The notes under the pieces were generated by a model. It was not told where the DNA came from. It did not search any database and was given only the letters and a program-made list of their open reading frames with translations. Shown piece by piece: positions 1 to 7,764 of a stretch of 64,000 nt of DNA. The position numbers were made by a program, and so were the translations under genes. The stretch is taken from NCBI RefSeq assembly GCF_003667315.2, contig NZ_RCTZ02000001.1, positions 310,001 to 374,000 of the forward strand, read 5' to 3'. Each line of letters begins with the position of its first letter. Position 1 is the stretch's first letter. Source of the stretch: Tropicibacter alexandrii. Lineage in GTDB: Bacteria > Pseudomonadota > Alphaproteobacteria > Rhodobacterales > Rhodobacteraceae.

Positions 1-234
1 GCAGAACCCTAGATCGCCGTCGCGGATCAGCCGCGCGAACAGATCCTCGTCATGGATTTCCAGCATCGCCGTCGGTCCGGGACGGTGGCCCTGTGCCCGA
101 AAGGACTGACCGTCCGGCAGCACGAAATCCAGTTGCCCCACCTCCATCTGCCCGGCGATGTCGAGCACGCGTCGAAAGTAGCGCGGCTGCGGCGCGTCGG
201 TGGTATCGGTGGTGCGGGTATCAGTCAGAGTCAT
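1..234 (-). CDS. Cyclopropane-fatty-acyl-phospholipid synthase family protein, N-terminal fragment
   Basis: Only the first 78 residues lie in the window; the gene continues past base 1. The visible part is the N-terminal lipid-binding region of the Cfa family: a short Thr-rich tail, then GQLDFVLPDG, a PGPTA turn and RDGDLGF, where family members continue with an EAY-W motif before the SAM-dependent methyltransferase domain. Family enzymes add a methylene or methyl group to unsaturated acyl chains of membrane phospholipids. The ATG at 234 is preceded by GGGAGG at a good distance. It lies 111 bases downstream of the photolyase gene on the same strand, a pairing known from Rhodobacter. The assignment rests on the N-terminal part alone; the catalytic half is not visible. 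Confidence 0.72.
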   Translation of the reverse strand, partial: MTLTDTRTTDTTDAPQPRYFRRVLDIAGQMEVGQLDFVLPDGQSFRAQGHRPGPTAMLEIHDEDLFARLIRDGDLGFC

Positions 235-315
235 TTTGCCTCCCGGGCATGGTCGTTGCGCCCGTTCTGTGCAATTGGGCCTTTCTTGATTTACGCACAT
301 GACGCCGAGGCGGAT

Positions 316-336
316 GCAAAATTTCCGCAAAATTTC
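316..336. promoter_or_regulatory. Tandem direct repeat GCAAAATTTC upstream of the cfa-like gene
   Basis: Two exact copies of GCAAAATTTC (316-325 and 327-336) lie one helical turn apart in the short space between the photolyase stop and the cfa-like start. An AT-rich direct repeat phased on one face of the helix is a plausible operator, but no regulator is identified. Confidence 0.35.
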
Positions 337-345
337 TCATGTGTG

Positions 346-1767
346 TCAAAATCCCTTATTCTCGTAGGCGTTCAACGCCTTTTCGCGCCCCTCTTTCACG
401 CCGATGACCGGGTCCGGATAGGCATCGTCCGGCGACAGGCCCCAACTGACCGGAACGGCGTCGAAATACGCCAATGCCTCGGCGGAGGGATTGCGGCGGC
501 CTTCGGCAATCCAGCGGTCGATATAGGCGCGGTCGGGGTCGAATTTCTCGCGCTGGGTCACCGGGTTGAAGACCCGGAAATAGGGCGTTGCATCCGGGCC
601 CGACCCCGCCACCCATTGCCAGCCCATCGCGTTCGAGGCCGGGTCCCAGTCGATCAGACAATCCTCGAACCAGCGCATGCCGATCTTCCAATGCATGAGC
701 AGATGCTTGCACAGGTAAGAGCCGACGATCATCCGCACGCGGTTGTGCATGCGGCCCGTCACGTACATCTCGCGCAGCCCCGCATCGACAAACGGAATGC
801 CGGTGCGCGCCTGCTTCCACGCCTTGACCTCGCGCAGGCGTTCATCGTCGCGCCACGGGAAGGCATCCCATTCCTCGCGCCAGTTGTCCGTCAGCAGGCG
901 CGGACTGTGCCACATCAGGTGATAGGCGAACTCGCGCCAGACCAGTTCCTTGAGGAAGGTCTCGGCACCCGGCTTGCCCTCTTCCATGGCGCGACGGCCC
1001 GCGTGCCAGCATTGCTGCGGGCTGATCTCGCCCAGCGACAGGTTCTCCGACAGGCACGAGGTGCCGTCGACGGCAGGCCGGTCGCGGGTGTCGTTGTAAT
1101 CGGCCACCTTGCCGCCCATGAAGGCCCCCAAGCGCCCCTGCGCGGCCTCTTCGCCCAGTTGCACATAGGGGCGCACGACATCCGCACCGCGCCGCATTGC
1201 AGCGCCAAGGGCCCAGTCCTCCAGCGCCTCGCTGTCGGGCCAGCTGTCGGGCGCGGGCAGCCGCGCGGGCGCGGGCAAGGGCGCGGCGACATCGACATCC
1301 TTCACCGCGCGCCAATAGGGGGTGTAGACCTTGTAATAGCCGCCCTGCTTGGTCTCGACCGTCCAAGGTTCGAACATGACATGCCCGGCAAAGCTTTCAG
1401 CCTCCAGCCCGGCCTCCTTGAGCGCGCTCTTGACCTCGGTGTCACGGTCGACGCTGTCCGGATCGTAGGCGCGTTGCCAGTAGACGGCCCCTGCCCCAAG
1501 CGCCTTTGCCAGGTCCAGAAGCACATCACGGGCCTTGCCGGATCGCAGGATCAGCCGCGAGCCCTTGTCGCGCAATGCCTCCGCGTAATGCTCCAACCCC
1601 AGCCCAAGCCGCCATTTCGGCGCGGCGCCCAAGGCATCGACCAGCCCGTCGCGGATGAAGATCGGCACGACCGGACCACCCCGCGCCACCGCCTCGGACA
1701 GGGCGGCATGGTCGCTCAGCCGCAGGTCGCGGCGGATCCAAACGAGGGTGGGACGGGTATCGGACAT
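346..1767 (-). CDS. phrB: Deoxyribodipyrimidine photo-lyase
   Basis: 473 residues, the usual length of class I CPD photolyases, which use blue light and reduced FAD to split cyclobutane pyrimidine dimers. The N-terminal antenna-binding domain opens with TLVWIRRDLRLSDH. The C-terminal FAD domain carries the family signature around RMHNRVRMIVGSYL, LLMHWKIGMRWFEDCLIDWD, then ASNAMGWQWVAGSGPDA. The ATG at 1767 is preceded by AGGAG. The cfa-like gene follows on the same strand. In Rhodobacter sphaeroides a phrA-cfaA pair belongs to the singlet-oxygen (sigma-E/ChrR) regulon; that is family knowledge, and no convincing sigma-E promoter was found here. The antenna cofactor cannot be told from the sequence. 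Confidence 0.95.
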   Translation of the reverse strand: MSDTRPTLVWIRRDLRLSDHAALSEAVARGGPVVPIFIRDGLVDALGAAPKWRLGLGLEHYAEALRDKGSRLILRSGKARDVLLDLAKALGAGAVYWQRAYDPDSVDRDTEVKSALKEAGLEAESFAGHVMFEPWTVETKQGGYYKVYTPYWRAVKDVDVAAPLPAPARLPAPDSWPDSEALEDWALGAAMRRGADVVRPYVQLGEEAAQGRLGAFMGGKVADYNDTRDRPAVDGTSCLSENLSLGEISPQQCWHAGRRAMEEGKPGAETFLKELVWREFAYHLMWHSPRLLTDNWREEWDAFPWRDDERLREVKAWKQARTGIPFVDAGLREMYVTGRMHNRVRMIVGSYLCKHLLMHWKIGMRWFEDCLIDWDPASNAMGWQWVAGSGPDATPYFRVFNPVTQREKFDPDRAYIDRWIAEGRRNPSAEALAYFDAVPVSWGLSPDDAYPDPVIGVKEGREKALNAYENKGF

Positions 1768-1816
1768 CGGCGGCTCCTGTTAACTCAGGCAGACCTAACG
1801 CCGCGCGCGCAAAAGA

Positions 1817-1843
1817 AAAGCCCCGCCGGGGTGGCGGGGCTTT
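1817..1843 (-). terminator. Intrinsic terminator of the BCCT transporter gene
   Basis: Read on the minus strand, AAAGCCCCGCC pairs with GGCGGGGCTTT around a short loop, followed by TTTTCTTTT. It begins 22 bases after the BCCT stop codon and lies before the photolyase start, so it separates the two units. Confidence 0.9.
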
Positions 1844-1864
1844 CCAAGGTTCGTATCGCTGGGA

Positions 1865-3517
1865 TCAGCTATGCTTGCGCTCGGCCTGAAGGCCTTTCCA
1901 GATCGCCCAGCACATGACCAGCAGCACCACCGTAAACGGCAGACCGGTCGAGATCACCATGGATTGCAGCGATTGCAACCCGCCCGCCGACAGCAGCAGC
2001 ACGATGGCCACCGCGCCTTCGAAGACGCACCAGAACACGCGCTGCGGCACCGGCGCGTCGACCTTGCCGCCCGCGGTGATCGTGTCGATCACGAGCGAGC
2101 CGGAATCCGACGAGGTGACGAAGAAGACGATCACCAGAACGATGCCGATGAAGCTGGTGATCGATGCCAGCGGCAGCACGTCCAGCATCTTGAACAGCTT
2201 GAGTTCCAGCGACGCGTCCTGCGCGGCGGTGTAGCCGTCATTGACCACTTGGTAGACAGCCGTGCCGCCAAAGACGCTCATCCATAGCACGCAGACCAGC
2301 GAGGGGATCAGCAGCACGCAGATGATGAATTCACGCACGGTGCGGCCACGCGACACGCGCGCGATGAACATGCCCACGAACGGCGACCAGCTGATCCACC
2401 ACGCCCAGTAGAACGAGGTCCAGCCCTGCGAGAAGTTCACGTCTTCACGGCCAACCGGGTTCGATAGCGCGGGCAGGTATTGCAGGTAGGCGCCAAGGTA
2501 GTCGACGAAGCCCGTCAGCAGGACAATCGTGGGTCCGGTGAACAGCACGAACAGCAGCAAGAGCGCCGCAAGGCCCATGTTGATTTCGGACAGCACCTTC
2601 ACCCCGCCGTCGAGGCCGCGCAGCACCGAGACCAGCGCCACGGCGGTGATCGCCGAGATCAAGATGACTTCGGTGGTCGATCCGACGGGCACCCCGAACA
2701 GCTCGTTCAGGCCCGCATTGGCCTGTGTCGCGCCAAAGCCCAGCGAGGTGGCAAGGCCGAACAACGTGGCAAACACCGCCAGAACGTCGATGATATGCCC
2801 CGGCCAGCCCCAGACCCGGTCCCCGAGGATCGGATAGAAGGCCGAGCGGATCGTCAGCGGCAGGCCCTTGTTATAGCTGAACAAGGCCAAGGCCAGAGCC
2901 ACCACCGCGTAGATCGCCCAAGGGTGCAGACCCCAGTGAAAGATCGTCGCGGCAAAGGCCAGACGAACGGCCTCTTCCTCAGTTGCGGCGGCGCCCAACG
3001 GGGCCCAGTCCGACCGGATGCCGTTTTCGCCCAAGGCGGTGCCGCCTGCGGAGGACGAGAAATGGCTCATCGGCTCGGACACGCCGTAGAACATCAGGCC
3101 AATGCCCATGCCGGCGGCGAACAGCATCGCGAACCAGCCCAAATAGGTGTAGTCCGGCGTCGCATCCGCGCCGCCCAGCCGCACACTGCCCACCGGCAGC
3201 ACGATCAGCAGCAGGCAGAACAGCACAAAGATGTTCGCCGCCCCGATGAAGAACCAGTCGAAGCCCTTCGTCACCGCGTCGAACATCCAGGTGAACGCCC
3301 CGCCCGCCTGCTCTGGCAGGGCCAGCGTGTAGAACACGAACAGGATGACGCTGAGACCCGAGATCAGAAAGACCGGGTTGTGGATGTCCAGGCCGAACGG
3401 CCCGATCTGGGTTTCGATATTGTCCTGCCCGATCTCGTAATCGGTCTGGATTATTTCTGACGCGCCCTCGGGCTCTGGTATGCCCTGGCTCGTTTCGTCA
3501 ACGTCGGTATCGGCCAT
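1865..3517 (-). CDS. BCCT family transporter (betaine/carnitine/choline type)
   Basis: 550 residues with about twelve membrane segments and a charged 45-residue N-terminal tail. The betaine-choline-carnitine transporter signature is clear: WAWWISWSPFVGMFIARVSRGRTVREFI region, and a glycine stretch GMGIG at residues 136-140 followed by LMFYGVSEP. In the family a GMGIG stretch goes with sodium-coupled betaine uptake (BetP type), whereas proton-coupled or antiport members differ, so sodium-driven uptake of a quaternary ammonium osmolyte is the best inference. The exact substrate is not determined. A universal stress protein gene lies 90 bases upstream on the same strand and probably shares its transcript. 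Confidence 0.92.
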   Translation of the reverse strand: MADTDVDETSQGIPEPEGASEIIQTDYEIGQDNIETQIGPFGLDIHNPVFLISGLSVILFVFYTLALPEQAGGAFTWMFDAVTKGFDWFFIGAANIFVLFCLLLIVLPVGSVRLGGADATPDYTYLGWFAMLFAAGMGIGLMFYGVSEPMSHFSSSAGGTALGENGIRSDWAPLGAAATEEEAVRLAFAATIFHWGLHPWAIYAVVALALALFSYNKGLPLTIRSAFYPILGDRVWGWPGHIIDVLAVFATLFGLATSLGFGATQANAGLNELFGVPVGSTTEVILISAITAVALVSVLRGLDGGVKVLSEINMGLAALLLLFVLFTGPTIVLLTGFVDYLGAYLQYLPALSNPVGREDVNFSQGWTSFYWAWWISWSPFVGMFIARVSRGRTVREFIICVLLIPSLVCVLWMSVFGGTAVYQVVNDGYTAAQDASLELKLFKMLDVLPLASITSFIGIVLVIVFFVTSSDSGSLVIDTITAGGKVDAPVPQRVFWCVFEGAVAIVLLLSAGGLQSLQSMVISTGLPFTVVLLVMCWAIWKGLQAERKHS

Positions 3518-3570
3518 ATGCCGTCCCTCCTCTGCGCGTTTCGTTTGTTGTCTTTGGGGTAGCGTGTCGT

Positions 3571-3598
3571 TCGACCCGGGCGCCCTCCGCCCGGTCGA
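3571..3598 (-). other. Stable hairpin between the stress protein and BCCT genes
   Basis: TCGA plus CCGGGCG pairs with CGCCCGG plus TCGA around a five-base loop. No U-run follows on the minus strand, so it is probably not a simple terminator. A role in transcript stability or partial termination between usp and the transporter is possible. Confidence 0.5.
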
Positions 3599-3607
3599 GG
3601 ATGGAGG

Positions 3608-4021
3608 TCATCGCACCACCAGAACCGAGACCTTGGCGTGCCCCGCAACCGTTCCGCCATTGGACGGCCAGATATAGTCGGTCACGTTGGGAATATGGCT
3701 GGCCATCACCACCAGATCGGCCTTCGTTTCGTCCACCGCCTTCAGAAGCGTCGGATCCAGATCGGTCGACGGGTCATGGCTGGTCATGGCATGGGCTTCG
3801 GTCTCGATCCCCGCGTCCTTGCCCTGCGCCTCGGCGAACTCGGCCAGCTTTGTGGCGAATTCCTGCGGCGAATGGGCGACCGAGCTCGGCGTTGCCGCCG
3901 AGACCCCGACATAGACGACCGACGCGCCATAGGTCTTGGCCAAGTCGGCAGCGCAGGTCAGTGCGCGCGACAGGCGGTCAACATGTGCCAGATCGACCGG
4001 CACCATGATGCGTTTGAACAT
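3608..4021 (-). CDS. Universal stress protein family protein
   Basis: 137 residues of the UspA alpha/beta fold: MFKRIMVPVDLAHVD at the start, a central helix-rich region and a C-terminal KVSVLVVR strand. The usual nucleotide-binding glycine motif is degenerate here (SNGGTVAG instead of the full G-2x-G-9x-G-S/T spacing), so ATP binding is uncertain. The ATG at 4021 has GAGAGG before it; an upstream in-frame start would add 11 residues not seen in the family. The gene precedes a BCCT osmolyte transporter. Usp proteins are known regulators of compatible-solute transporters (for example TeaD with the ectoine importer TeaABC), so a modulatory role on the neighbour is a reasonable inference. Confidence 0.85.
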   Translation of the reverse strand: MFKRIMVPVDLAHVDRLSRALTCAADLAKTYGASVVYVGVSAATPSSVAHSPQEFATKLAEFAEAQGKDAGIETEAHAMTSHDPSTDLDPTLLKAVDETKADLVVMASHIPNVTDYIWPSNGGTVAGHAKVSVLVVR

Positions 4022-4083
4022 GTGTCCTCTCTTTCCTTGCGGCACGGGGACCATGTGAACCGAAGCTTTTTCATCTTCTGAAA

Positions 4084-4108
4084 CACATCCCCGTTACCTG
4101 GGGATGTG
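4084..4108 (-). terminator. Hairpin between the DinB-like gene and usp
   Basis: CACATCCCC (4084-4092) pairs with GGGGATGTG (4100-4108), nine base pairs with a seven-base loop. On the minus strand only a short TTTC follows, so it is a weak terminator for the DinB-like gene or a structure in the usp leader. The rest of 4022-4222 shows nothing else recognisable. Confidence 0.45.
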
Positions 4109-4222
4109 AAATAACCTAGGTCAGGCCTTTCACAGGTCCAGACTAGAGGCCTTGCGCCCCCCGGGTCCACCCGGCGCGGCGCAATATGTTAAGAAAACGA
4201 CGCGGCGTGTCGTAACCAAGCA

Positions 4223-4738
4223 TCAAAGCCACGGGCCGTCGTCGGGCATGAAGATCACGTCGGTGACCGGCGCCTCGACGCCCGCGGCGGTCAGCATGGC
4301 GTGAATCTGGCCACGGTGATGGGTCTGGTGGTTGAACATGTGGGCAATGCACAGCCCGCGCGGCTTGCTGACCTCGCGCCCGAGAATGCCGGAATGCCAG
4401 CTGAGCGGGCCGGTCAGATCCACGCTGCGCAGGCGGTTTGCCCAGTCCAGCAGCGCGGCGTCGGTGCGAAAGCGGGCGATCTCCCAATCGCCGAGCGTCC
4501 GGGTCATGCGCACGCTGTCCGACCCGGGCAGTTCCGGCCCGGGCGATCCCGTCAACAGCGACAGCCAGCGGGAATCTCCCCACAACAGGTGGTTGGCGGT
4601 GCCGAAGATCGAGCCGAAGAACGCCCCGCGATCTGCGTGCAGCGCGGTTTCGTCCAGTCTTGCAAAGGCCAGCTTCAACTGGCGGTTCTGCCACGCGTTG
4701 TAACGCGCCATGGTCACGCAATAATCCACGGTGATCAT
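4223..4738 (-). CDS. DinB family protein
   Basis: 171 residues with the four-helix DinB/YfiT-like layout: [16 protein letters not shown] opening helix, [12 protein letters not shown] with a conserved His, and [15 protein letters not shown] with the His cluster that normally completes a three-histidine metal site. DinB-superfamily members bind divalent metal and many transfer thiols or damage-related substrates, but the function of this branch is not established. The ATG at 4738 is preceded by GGGAGAG; longer in-frame extensions upstream look non-coding. It stands alone, transcribed toward usp, with the tRNA-Arg gene upstream on the same strand. Confidence 0.82.
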   Translation of the reverse strand: MITVDYCVTMARYNAWQNRQLKLAFARLDETALHADRGAFFGSIFGTANHLLWGDSRWLSLLTGSPGPELPGSDSVRMTRTLGDWEIARFRTDAALLDWANRLRSVDLTGPLSWHSGILGREVSKPRGLCIAHMFNHQTHHRGQIHAMLTAAGVEAPVTDVIFMPDDGPWL

Positions 4739-4835
4739 CCAGGCTCTCCCTTCGGCAAGTCCCGGATGCAGGATGTAGCCAAATTCAAGCGACCCGCAAG
4801 ATCGCGCCCGGCTTTGGATCATCGAAAAAGGGAAA

Positions 4836-4912
<77 letters not shown>

Positions 4913-5071
4913 CTGAGCCGGTCTATACCTGCGCCCCTGCCGGTCTGCAAGCGCAATTGAGCGCGCGATTTCCGGGCCGCATTAGCAGATTTGCAAGGCT
5001 CGGGGTCTAGGGTGGCCGCGCCGCCGCCCGGCGATGCGCCGATCCGCCGTTTCCTCCGAAGGGATGCCCCG

Positions 5072-5938
5072 ATGACCCGTTTCCTGCCCCTGCTCCGACG
5101 CGCACGTTTCGTGATCTGGTCGGCCTTGCTGACCGTTGCGCTGACCCTGCCCGCGCAGACGCGGGCCGGGGAATATACCTTCGGCGTCGTCCCGCAATTC
5201 GAGGCGCGGCGGCTGATGTCGATCTGGTCTCCCATCCTCGATGAACTCGAACGCCGGACCGGGCACAGGTTTCGCATGATCGGCTCGCCACGCATCCCCG
5301 ATTTCGAGGATGACTTCATGCATGGCCTGTTCGATTTCGCCTATATGAACCCCTACCACGCCCTGATCGCCAACGAACTGCAAGGGTATCGCCCGATCGT
5401 CCGCGATGGTGCCCGCGACCTGTTCGGCGTGCTCGTGGTGCGAGAGGATTCCCCCTACCAAAACGTCTCGGAACTGGCCGGACAGACCATCGCCTTTCCC
5501 GCCCCCAACGCTCTCGGCGCGGCGCTGCTGATGCGGGCCGATCTCGACCGCCAATTCGCCCTCGATTACCGCGCCAGCTATGTCGCCACCCACAGCTCTG
5601 CCTATCTCAACGTCGTGTTCGGAGAGGCCGCCGCCGCCGGTGGCGTCATGTCCACGCTGGAGGCGCTGTCCCCGGCGGCGCGCGCGCAATTGCGCATTCT
5701 TTACGAGACGACCCGCATGCCGCCGCATCCGGTCACCGCGCATCCGCGTGTGCCCGAGGACGTGATCACCGCCGTCCAGGCCGCCTTTGTCGAAATGGCC
5801 GCCACTCAGAGCGGCGCGGCCCTGCTGGCTCAGGTCCCGATCCGAAGCGCGGTCGAAGCCCGCGAACACGATTACGACACGCTGCGCGAGCTGCGCCTGT
5901 CGCACTACTACATCAAGCCCGCGAGCGGGCAGCGATAG
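5072..5938 (+). CDS. PhnD-like periplasmic substrate-binding protein
   Basis: 288 residues. A signal peptide (basic RRARF, hydrophobic core, cleavage near Ala32) is followed by a mature domain of the phosphate/phosphite/phosphonate binding-protein family (type 2 periplasmic fold): YTFGVVPQFEARRL, FDFAYMNPYHAL, DLFGVLVVREDSPYQNVSEL and AFPAPNALGAALLMR are all characteristic. No ABC permease or ATPase gene is nearby. Instead a hybrid histidine kinase starts 14 bases after the stop, so the protein probably presents a ligand to the kinase rather than feeding a transporter. The ligand is unknown; PhnD relatives bind phosphonates, phosphite and other anions. The ATG at 5072 has AAGGGA upstream; an in-frame start at 4991 would add an implausible leader before the signal peptide. 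Confidence 0.86.
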   Translation: MTRFLPLLRRARFVIWSALLTVALTLPAQTRAGEYTFGVVPQFEARRLMSIWSPILDELERRTGHRFRMIGSPRIPDFEDDFMHGLFDFAYMNPYHALIANELQGYRPIVRDGARDLFGVLVVREDSPYQNVSELAGQTIAFPAPNALGAALLMRADLDRQFALDYRASYVATHSSAYLNVVFGEAAAAGGVMSTLEALSPAARAQLRILYETTRMPPHPVTAHPRVPEDVITAVQAAFVEMAATQSGAALLAQVPIRSAVEAREHDYDTLRELRLSHYYIKPASGQR

Positions 5939-5952
5939 GCCGGGGCGAACAC

Positions 5953-7761
5953 ATGCGACCGGTCTGGACCATACGGCGCACCGTGCTGCTGCTGTTGCTG
6001 GGGGTTTCCCTCGCGTGGCTCGTGGTGTTCCAGGTGCTTTGGGTGCCTCGGGTCACACGCGTCGTCATCACCAGCCATACGGAGGAACTGCAACGCGAAC
6101 TCGATGTCATCATCGACGCCATCCTGCCATTCCTGTTGTCGCGCCAGTTCGGGGCCATCACCGAAACCCTGTCCAGCATCGAGACGCGCAACGCGAACTG
6201 GATCGGCATCGAATTGCACGACCAGACCGGTCGGCGGCTGTTTCCGCTCGAAGAGCGCGTGATCGCCATGGGGGGCTCCCGCATCATGATCGACCAGTCG
6301 ATCGCCCTGCGTGGCTCGCAATTCGGCAGTCTCAAGGCGGTGATCGACCTGACCACCACGCTTGACCGCGTTCAGGCCGAAACCCGGCGGCTGGGCCTGT
6401 TCACCAGCGTGGCGGTCATCATCATCATGGCGCTGTTGACCGTCGCCATCGACCGCCTCGTGACGCGCCGCGTCTCGGTCTTGGCCGCAGCCGCCGATCG
6501 CATGAAGAACGGGGATTTCGAGGCGCGCTTGCCCGATCCGCATCCTGACGAACTGGGGCGCCTGACACTCAGCTTCGATGCCATGCGCCGGCAGATCCGG
6601 CGGCAGACCGATGCGCTGCAGAGCGCCCGGATCGAGGCCGAGACCGCGCTGACCGCCAAGTCGCAATTCCTCGCCCGGATGAGCCACGAGATCCGGACAC
6701 CGCTCAACGGTGTCATTCCGGTGGCCGAGCTGCTGGCCGACACCCACCTGACCGACGAGCAGGCCGATCACGTCGACACCATACGCGAGGCCGGGACGGC
6801 GCTGCTGTCCATCGTCGACGATATTCTCGACCTGTCGAAATTCGAAGAAGGGCGGCTGGAACTCAACCCGGCCCCGTACAACCTGTCCGATCTCGTGAAC
6901 GGCGTGGTGCGAATCCTGCGCGTCACCGCCGAATCCAAGGGATTGCGGCTGGAGGTCGACATCGCGCCGGACTTGCTGGGGGTCTACCTGATCGGCGACA
7001 GCGACCGCCTGCGACAAGTCCTGATCAACCTGACCGGCAACGCGGTCAAATTCACCCGCACCGGCTCTGTCTGCATCAAGGTGGCGCGGACGATCTGCGA
7101 CACCGCGCGCGAGGGGCTGTGCATTTCGGTCATCGACACTGGCATCGGCATCGCGGAAAAGGACCATGCCCGCATCTTCGAGCGGTTCGAACAGGCCGAG
7201 GGCGGGCGCAACCGACGGTTCGGCGGCAGCGGGCTGGGGCTTGCCATCGCGCGCAGCCTGATCGAGGCGCATGGCGGTCAGATCCGGCTGACCAGCGAGG
7301 AAGGCAGCGGCAGCCGCTTCGATGCCATGCTCCCGCTGAATCTGGCCACCGACATCCCGCAACAGGTCGCGTCTGAGACGGTGCTGGACTCCGATCTGGC
7401 AAACGGGCGCGCGCTTGTGGTCGATGACAACGCGACCAATCGCAAGATCATCGCGGCGATGCTGCGGCGGCTGGGCTACCGGACCGAAAAGGCCTGCGAT
7501 GGCGCGCAGGCCTTGAACATGATCATGAGCGAGCGGTTCGATATCGTGCTGATGGACATGCACATGCCCGAGATGGACGGGCTGGAGGCGACCCGCCACA
7601 TCCGTTCGCTGACCGGCTTGCGCGCCCGAACCCGGATCATCGCCCTGACGGCCAGCGTGCTGGAAGAGGACATGCGCCGCTGCCAAGAGGCCGGGATGGA
7701 CGGGTTCCTGTCGAAACCCGTCTCGCGCCAAGCATTGGCCGCGGCGCTGCGCGCCTCGTGA
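5953..7761 (+). CDS. Hybrid sensor histidine kinase (HAMP, HisKA, HATPase, REC)
   Basis: 602 residues. Membrane segments at about 10-33 and 148-167 flank a periplasmic sensor of about 115 residues; a HAMP domain follows. The dimerisation helix carries MSHEIRTPLNG with phospho-acceptor His245. The ATPase domain has its N box at NLTGNAVKF and G boxes DTGIGI and GSGLGLAI. A C-terminal receiver domain shows Asp491-Asp492, phospho-acceptor Asp535 in LMDMHMPEMDG, and a conserved KP near the end. There is no HPt or DNA-binding domain, so the phosphate must leave through a partner encoded elsewhere, or the receiver acts as a phosphate sink. It is coupled to the upstream PhnD-like protein, an arrangement resembling TorT-TorS, where a periplasmic binding protein triggers the kinase. 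The gene ends 3 bases from the convergent sufS stop. Confidence 0.93.
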   Translation: MRPVWTIRRTVLLLLLGVSLAWLVVFQVLWVPRVTRVVITSHTEELQRELDVIIDAILPFLLSRQFGAITETLSSIETRNANWIGIELHDQTGRRLFPLEERVIAMGGSRIMIDQSIALRGSQFGSLKAVIDLTTTLDRVQAETRRLGLFTSVAVIIIMALLTVAIDRLVTRRVSVLAAAADRMKNGDFEARLPDPHPDELGRLTLSFDAMRRQIRRQTDALQSARIEAETALTAKSQFLARMSHEIRTPLNGVIPVAELLADTHLTDEQADHVDTIREAGTALLSIVDDILDLSKFEEGRLELNPAPYNLSDLVNGVVRILRVTAESKGLRLEVDIAPDLLGVYLIGDSDRLRQVLINLTGNAVKFTRTGSVCIKVARTICDTAREGLCISVIDTGIGIAEKDHARIFERFEQAEGGRNRRFGGSGLGLAIARSLIEAHGGQIRLTSEEGSGSRFDAMLPLNLATDIPQQVASETVLDSDLANGRALVVDDNATNRKIIAAMLRRLGYRTEKACDGAQALNMIMSERFDIVLMDMHMPEMDGLEATRHIRSLTGLRARTRIIALTASVLEEDMRRCQEAGMDGFLSKPVSRQALAAALRAS

Positions 7762-7764
7762 GGC

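Noticed and set aside
1861-1866. TGATCC on the minus strand as a sigma-E promoter for phrB
   Set aside because: It overlaps the BCCT stop codon and is followed by an intrinsic terminator before phrB.
5908-7731. A 607-codon minus-strand frame opposite the hybrid kinase
   Set aside because: Antisense shadow; the kinase shows all catalytic motifs.
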